This document shows positions 60,206 to 64,000 of a DNA stretch of 64,000 nucleotides, piece by piece. A program made the position numbers and the translations under genes. The notes beneath the pieces are model-generated. The model worked only from the letters and a program-made list of their open reading frames with translations, searched no databases and was not told where the DNA came from. Positions within the stretch are counted from its first letter, which is position 1. Each line of letters starts with the position of its first letter. Source of the DNA: CAVQCJ01 sp963771835 (GTDB lineage: Bacteria; Actinomycetota; Actinomycetes; Prado026); NCBI GenBank assembly GCA_963771835.1, contig CAVYVA010000001.1, forward strand, positions 1-64,000, in the 5' to 3' direction.

Positions 60206-60263
60206 GTTCTCCTGACAGGACCATTTCGCTGGGGACAGACTGGCGCGGTCCTGGAGGGGGCAC

Positions 60264-61412
60264 ATGATGCGTAGACGCACGTTCGGCACGCTCGCGCTTG
60301 CCATGGCGCTGGCCGTCCCGCTGGCCACGGCGGTCACCACGTCGGCGAACGCCGCGACGGTCGGCACGGTGTGGACCACCGGATTCGGCGGCAACGGCCA
60401 GCTCGGCACCGGCGGCACCGCCAACCGCTCGACGTTCGGGCAGGTCACGAGTCCCAGCGACATCGTCCAGGTGTCGGGCGGTCGCGAGCACGTGCTCGCC
60501 CTCGACTCCACCGGCCAGGTCTGGGCCTGGGGCGACAACCCCAAGGGCCAGGTCGGCAACGGCACCAAGGTCGACGCGCTCAGCCCGGTGAAGGTCCCCG
60601 GGCTGACGAACGCGACGGCCGTCGCGGCCGGCCACTACCACTCGCTCGCGCTGCTGGCCGACGGGACCGTGCGGGCGTGGGGCATGAACGCCGTGGGCCA
60701 GCTCGGTGACGGGACCACCAAGCCGCGCACCAGCCCGGTCGCGGTGAAGAACCTGACCGACGTCGTCGAGATCAGCGGTGGCCGCGACCTGAGCCTCGCG
60801 CTGAAGTCGGACGGCACGGTGTGGGCCTGGGGCCTGGACACCGACGGCGAGCTCGGCAACGGCGGTTCCACGAACAGCAGCGTCCCGGTGCGGGTCGGCA
60901 CGCTTACCGGTGTCGTGCACGTCGCGGCCGGGCGCGACCACGGGCTCGCGGTCGAGTCCGACGGCACCGTGTGGGCCTGGGGCCTGAACGCCTCCGGGCA
61001 GGTCGGCGACGGCACCAAGGTGGCCAAGCACTCGCCGGTCCAGGTGCCCGGCATCACCACGGCGACGGACGTCGCGGCCGGCGCCGACTTCTCGGTGGCG
61101 CTGCTGTCGGACGGCCGGGTCGAGAACTGGGGCGAGAACGGGCATGGCGAGCTCGGCAACGGGAAGACCGTCGACTCACCAACGCCGGCCCTGGTCGCCG
61201 GCCTGCCGGCCGTCCAGCGCATCGACTGCGGCCGCGACCACACGCTCGCGGTCACCACGACCGGGCAGCTGTGGGACTGGGGCTGGGACGACTTCAGCCA
61301 GCTCGGCGACGGCGGCACCACGAGCAAGAAGGCTCCGCAGCAGGTCACCGGGATCACGAACGCCATCGAGGCGTCGGGCGGGCGGAACTACTCGGTGCTG
61401 CTTCGCGGCTGA
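60264..61412 (+). CDS. Secreted RCC1-repeat seven-bladed beta-propeller
   Basis: 382 residues. A signal peptide (RRRTFGTLALAMALAVPLAT, cleavage near ANAA, about 31) precedes seven RCC1-type repeats of about 48 residues, each with a W-x-WG...GQLGDGT element (VWAWGDNPKGQVGNGT, VRAWGMNAVGQLGDGT, VWAWGLDTDGELGNGG, VWAWGLNASGQVGDGT, VENWGENGHGELGNGK, LWDWGWDDFSQLGDGG plus a first WTTGFGGNGQLGTGG). No extra domain or anchor follows. The role of bacterial RCC1 propellers outside the cell is unknown; they may bind polymers or proteins. GGAGGGGGC precedes the ATG. Confidence 0.9.
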   Translation: MMRRRTFGTLALAMALAVPLATAVTTSANAATVGTVWTTGFGGNGQLGTGGTANRSTFGQVTSPSDIVQVSGGREHVLALDSTGQVWAWGDNPKGQVGNGTKVDALSPVKVPGLTNATAVAAGHYHSLALLADGTVRAWGMNAVGQLGDGTTKPRTSPVAVKNLTDVVEISGGRDLSLALKSDGTVWAWGLDTDGELGNGGSTNSSVPVRVGTLTGVVHVAAGRDHGLAVESDGTVWAWGLNASGQVGDGTKVAKHSPVQVPGITTATDVAAGADFSVALLSDGRVENWGENGHGELGNGKTVDSPTPALVAGLPAVQRIDCGRDHTLAVTTTGQLWDWGWDDFSQLGDGGTTSKKAPQQVTGITNAIEASGGRNYSVLLRG

Positions 61413-61440
61413 CCCGCTCGGCCGCCGGGCCGGGCTGACG

Positions 61441-61446
61441 TAGGGT
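61441..61446 (+). promoter_or_regulatory. -10 element TAGGGT, leaderless start
   Basis: TAGGGT, eight bases, then GTG 61455 of the PfkB-family kinase. Confidence 0.45.
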
Positions 61447-61454
61447 GGCGTGTC

Positions 61455-62441
61455 GTGCGCATAGCCGTGACCGGTTCGATCGCGACCGACCACCTGATGA
61501 CGTTCCCGGGTCGGTTCTCCGACTCGCTGGTCGAGGGCAAGCTCGACAAGGTCTCCCTGTCGTTCCTCGTCGACGAGCTGGAGATCCGCCGCGGCGGCGT
61601 GGCGGCGAACATCGCCTTCGGGATGGGCTGCCTGGGCCTGCGCCCGATGCTGGTGGGGTCGGTCGGCGCCGACTTCGCCGACTACCGGTCGTGGCTGGAG
61701 CGGCACGGCGTGGACACCGCGTCCGTGCACGTCTCGGACGTGCACCACACGGCCCGGTTCGTGTGCACGACCGACGCCGACCAGAACCAGATCGCCTCGT
61801 TCTACCCGGGCGCCATGAGCGAGGCCCGGCACATGGAGCTGCAGCCGGTGGCCGACCGGGTCGGCGGCCTGGACCTCGTGGTCGTGGGCCCGAACGACCC
61901 CGAGGCGATGGTCCGGCACACCGACGAGTGCCGGTTCCGCGGCATCGCGTTCGCGGCCGACCCGTCCCAGCAGCTGGCCCGGATGGACGGCGCGGAGATC
62001 CGCAGCCTGGTCGACGGCGCGACGTACCTGTTCACCAACGAGTACGAGGCGGCGCTCACCGAGCAGAAGACCGGCTGGACCGGCGAAGAGATCCTCGAGC
62101 GCGTCGGCACCCGGGTGACCACGCTGGGGGCCAAGGGCGCGCTGGTCGAGCAGCGTGGCGAGCCCGCCGTATTCGTGCACTGCCCGCAGGAGGAGCGCCG
62201 GGCCGACCCGACCGGGGTCGGCGACGCGTTCCGGGCCGGGTTCCTGGCTGCGATCGCGTGGGAGCTCTCGCCCGAGCGGGCCTGCCAGGTCGGGTCGATG
62301 CTGGCGACGTACGTGATCGAGACGGTCGGCACGCAGGAGTACGAGGTGGGGCAGGCCGCGATGGTGGACCGGCTGCGGACGGCCTACGGCAAGCACGCGG
62401 CCGAGGAGATCGGCGCGCACGTCCGCTGCCTACGGCCCTGA
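61455..62441 (+). CDS. PfkB-family carbohydrate/nucleoside kinase (adenosine-kinase-like)
   Basis: 328 residues with the ribokinase fold: VTGSIATDHLMTFPGRF at the start, EIRRGGVAANIAFGMGCLGL (substrate motif with Gly-Gly), and the catalytic DPTGVGDAFRAGFLAAIAW (anion hole and base Asp). It resembles actinobacterial kinases often annotated as adenosine kinase and located between the Fe-S carrier gene and the cysteine desulfurase. The substrate is not certain. The stop TGA 62439-62441 overlaps the presumed start of aat. Confidence 0.88.
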   Translation: MRIAVTGSIATDHLMTFPGRFSDSLVEGKLDKVSLSFLVDELEIRRGGVAANIAFGMGCLGLRPMLVGSVGADFADYRSWLERHGVDTASVHVSDVHHTARFVCTTDADQNQIASFYPGAMSEARHMELQPVADRVGGLDLVVVGPNDPEAMVRHTDECRFRGIAFAADPSQQLARMDGAEIRSLVDGATYLFTNEYEAALTEQKTGWTGEEILERVGTRVTTLGAKGALVEQRGEPAVFVHCPQEERRADPTGVGDAFRAGFLAAIAWELSPERACQVGSMLATYVIETVGTQEYEVGQAAMVDRLRTAYGKHAAEEIGAHVRCLRP

Positions 62442-63103
62442 GCGACCTGTTCGGGGTCGGTCTCGACCTGCAGCCGGCGACGCTCGTCGCCGCGTACCGG
62501 TCCGGGCTGTTCCCGATGCGGCTGAACGGCCGCCGCGGGCGGCTCGGCTGGTGGTCGCCCGACCCCCGCGGCGTGCTGCCGCTGGACGGGCTGCGGGTCA
62601 CCCGCTCGCTGCGCCAGTCCGCGCGGCGGTACACGGTCACGGTCGACACCGACTTCGCCGCCGTGCTGGCCGGGTGCGCCGACCGGCACCGGCCGGGCGG
62701 GTGGATCGGCGCCGACATCCGGGCGGCGTACACCGAGCTGGCCCGGCTCGGCGTCGTGCACTCGGTCGAAGCCAGGGACCGGGTCGGCGGCCGGTTGCTC
62801 GGCGGCCTGTACGGGGTCTGCATCGGCGGGCTCTTCGCCGGCGAGTCGATGTTCCACGTCGAGCCGGACGGGCGGGACGCGTCGAAGGTGGCGCTGGCCG
62901 CCCTGGTCGGGATCCTCTCCGGCGACGGGGTCGCCGGGCGGTTGCTGGACGTGCAGTGGTGCACGCCGCACCTGGCGTCGCTGGGCGCCGTCGCGATGCC
63001 CCGCGAGCAGTACCTGGAGCGGCTGGCGTCGGCGTTGCGGCTGCCGCCCCCGCCGCAGTTCGCTCAGGCGCCGGCCGGGTCGGAGCCGATCCGGAGCACG
63101 TAG
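62438..63103 (+). CDS. aat: Leucyl/phenylalanyl-tRNA--protein transferase, non-standard start
   Basis: About 221 residues. It adds Leu or Phe from aminoacyl-tRNA to proteins with N-terminal Arg or Lys, marking them for Clp proteolysis. Seen are LVAAYRSGLFPMRLNGRR, GWWSPDPRGVLPLDGLRVTR, YTELARLGVVHSVEARD and GLYGVCIGGLFAGESMFHVE. Homology begins at once after LSDLFGVGLDLQPATL, but no ATG, GTG or TTG lies nearby. The best start is CTG 62438, overlapping the kinase stop as CTGA. A base error hiding a normal start is the alternative. Its end overlaps the facing tusA gene by 40 bp. Confidence 0.88.
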   Translation: MSDLFGVGLDLQPATLVAAYRSGLFPMRLNGRRGRLGWWSPDPRGVLPLDGLRVTRSLRQSARRYTVTVDTDFAAVLAGCADRHRPGGWIGADIRAAYTELARLGVVHSVEARDRVGGRLLGGLYGVCIGGLFAGESMFHVEPDGRDASKVALAALVGILSGDGVAGRLLDVQWCTPHLASLGAVAMPREQYLERLASALRLPPPPQFAQAPAGSEPIRST

Positions 63104-63333
63104 GCCGTGACAGCGGTGACTGTTCCCTCCGGTTCCGCACCGACGTACGTGTGCCCGCGCATCCGGCACCAGGCGGGGACGTCGGTGGCCGCGGCCGGGT
63201 CGTCGGACAGCAGGCGGACGACCGCGCCGGGCGGGACCTCGGCGTCGGCCAGCCGGCGGGCCAGCTCGAGCACGGGCATCGGGCAGCGCAGGCCCACCGC
63301 GTCGACGACGAGCGACGCCGGTCCGGTCGTCAC
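63064..63333 (-). CDS. TusA-like sulfurtransferase
   Basis: 89 residues with the TusA/SirA fold: ASLVVDAVGLRCPMPVLELA holds the CPxP active-site Cys, and the second half has VVRLLSDDPAAATDVPAW. It accepts persulfide sulfur and hands it on. GTG 63333 overlaps the stop of the cysteine desulfurase by 4 bp (GTGA), so the desulfurase is the likely sulfur donor. The final acceptor is unknown. Confidence 0.88.
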   Translation of the reverse strand: MTTGPASLVVDAVGLRCPMPVLELARRLADAEVPPGAVVRLLSDDPAAATDVPAWCRMRGHTYVGAEPEGTVTAVTAYVLRIGSDPAGA

Positions 63334-64000
63334 AGCCCACCCGCCCCGAACGACGATCGCACCCGGTCGACGGCGTCGGGCAGCACGTCCAGGAACCGAT
63401 GGACGTCCGCCTCGGCCACGCCACGGGGGAGCGAGACCCGCAGGTTCCCCTGGGTCAGCGCACCCATCGCGACCAGGACGTGGCTGGGCTCCAGGCTGGA
63501 CGCGCTGCACGCCGACCCGGAGGTGACCGCGAACCCGGCCCGGTCCAGCTCGGCCAGCAAGGCCTCGCCGTGGACGTACAGGAAGCTGAAGGTCACCAGG
63601 TGCGGCAGGCGGCGGACCGCGTCGCCGAGCACGACGGTGTCCGGCACCCGACGCGGGACGTCGGCCCGGAGCCGGTCGACGAGCCCGCGCAGCCGGGCGT
63701 CCTCGGTCGCCGACCGTGCCGTCACCGCCTCGAGGGCGGCGGCGGCGGCGACCGCACCGGCGACGTGCTCGAACCCGGGCACCCTCGGGTCGGTAGCTGC
63801 GGTCGTCCGGCGGCGACGGCGAGCGCCAGCGCACCCCGGTCCGGACCGCGAGCACCCCGACGCCGGCCGGGCCGCCCCACTTGTGCGCGCTCGCCGTGAG
63901 CACGTCCCACCCGGCGGGCAGCGGGCCGTGCCCGACGCTCGCCGCCGCGTCGACGAGCAGGGGCACCCCGGCGGCCGCGCACGCCTGCGCCGCCTCGGCC
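63330..64000 (-). CDS. Cysteine desulfurase, class V aminotransferase fold; 5' end beyond the window, one frameshift
   Basis: This C-terminal portion of a PLP enzyme releases sulfur from cysteine as enzyme persulfide. In the first frame (from the window edge to about 63790) PLLVDAAASVGHGPLPAGWD and the PLP lysine in TASAHKWGGPAGVGVL are seen. The second frame (from about 63783) continues with PGFEHVAGAVAAAAALEAVT and carries the persulfide Cys in VTSGSACSASSLEPSHV. The loop joining them (DDRSYRPE / PGFEHV) is read only if one base is added or removed. This is a housekeeping-type gene, so an assembly error is likely. It is coupled to the TusA-like gene downstream. Confidence 0.85.
   Translation of the reverse strand, partial: PRRRRRARPPGCPCSSTRRRASGTARCPPGGTCSRRARTSGAARPASGCSRSGPGCAGARRRRRTTAATDPRVPGFEHVAGAVAAAAALEAVTARSATEDARLRGLVDRLRADVPRRVPDTVVLGDAVRRLPHLVTFSFLYVHGEALLAELDRAGFAVTSGSACSASSLEPSHVLVAMGALTQGNLRVSLPRGVAEADVHRFLDVLPDAVDRVRSSFGAGGL

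Overview
The window is very GC-rich, uses many GTG/TTG starts, and carries a type I glnA with a GlnR-type operator, F420-type and SCO2322-family proteins, DUF3043, DUF4191 and an ECF cobalamin-type cluster. This points to a filamentous or soil-type actinomycete (Frankiales/Geodermatophilales/Streptomyces-like). The genus is inference and cannot be fixed from the sequence alone.

The left 17 kb is the accessory part. It holds a broken nSTAND1/WD40 gene (1-2853), a TreT-like trehalose synthase, an ECF-type sigma factor with its membrane partner, a tyrosine recombinase (about 6.2-7.4 kb) bordered by copies of a ~23-bp repeat (a fourth copy lies at 14.33 kb), a LuxR-type two-component system and an ABC exporter that are both frameshifted, a HEAGH protein, a small autoregulated HTH/Clp-N pair with twin palindromic operators on a leaderless promoter, an alpha/beta hydrolase and a dead integrase next to glnA. 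It reads as a partly decayed island.

From 16.9 kb the content is core-like. glnA has a four-element GlnR box. GT39 and GT2-GtrA form a polyprenyl-sugar pair. At 23.5-40 kb there is a lipoate-centred neighbourhood: lipB and lipA make lipoate, the two-lipoyl-domain acyltransferase and lpdA use it, and gcvT belongs to the lipoate-dependent glycine cleavage system. MMPL, PlsC, pepA, peptidase S51 and an odd pseudokinase lie between.

The most coherent system runs on the minus strand from 53.65 to 43.99 kb. A cobalamin riboswitch precedes a secreted alpha/alpha-barrel protein with an LPDTG tail, an SCO2322-family secreted protein, ECF T, fused double ATPase and S components, an MBL-fold/CobU fusion, cobT and cobS. 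Almost every junction is a 4-bp overlap, so one B12-controlled operon appears to combine surface capture, import and assembly of the nucleotide loop of cobalamin. It is followed by a DUF421 gene and then a perfect 56-bp palindrome.

The right end carries an aldo-keto reductase, DUF3043, PspA, EamA, nadA, glycerate kinase, an A-type Fe-S carrier, a secreted RCC1 propeller, a PfkB kinase, aat, a TusA-like protein and a cysteine desulfurase cut by the window edge.

Frameshifts occur even in normally conserved genes (lipA, the E2 acyltransferase, the cysteine desulfurase). Single-base assembly errors are therefore likely in places, and pseudogene calls with only one or two shifts should be read with that in mind.
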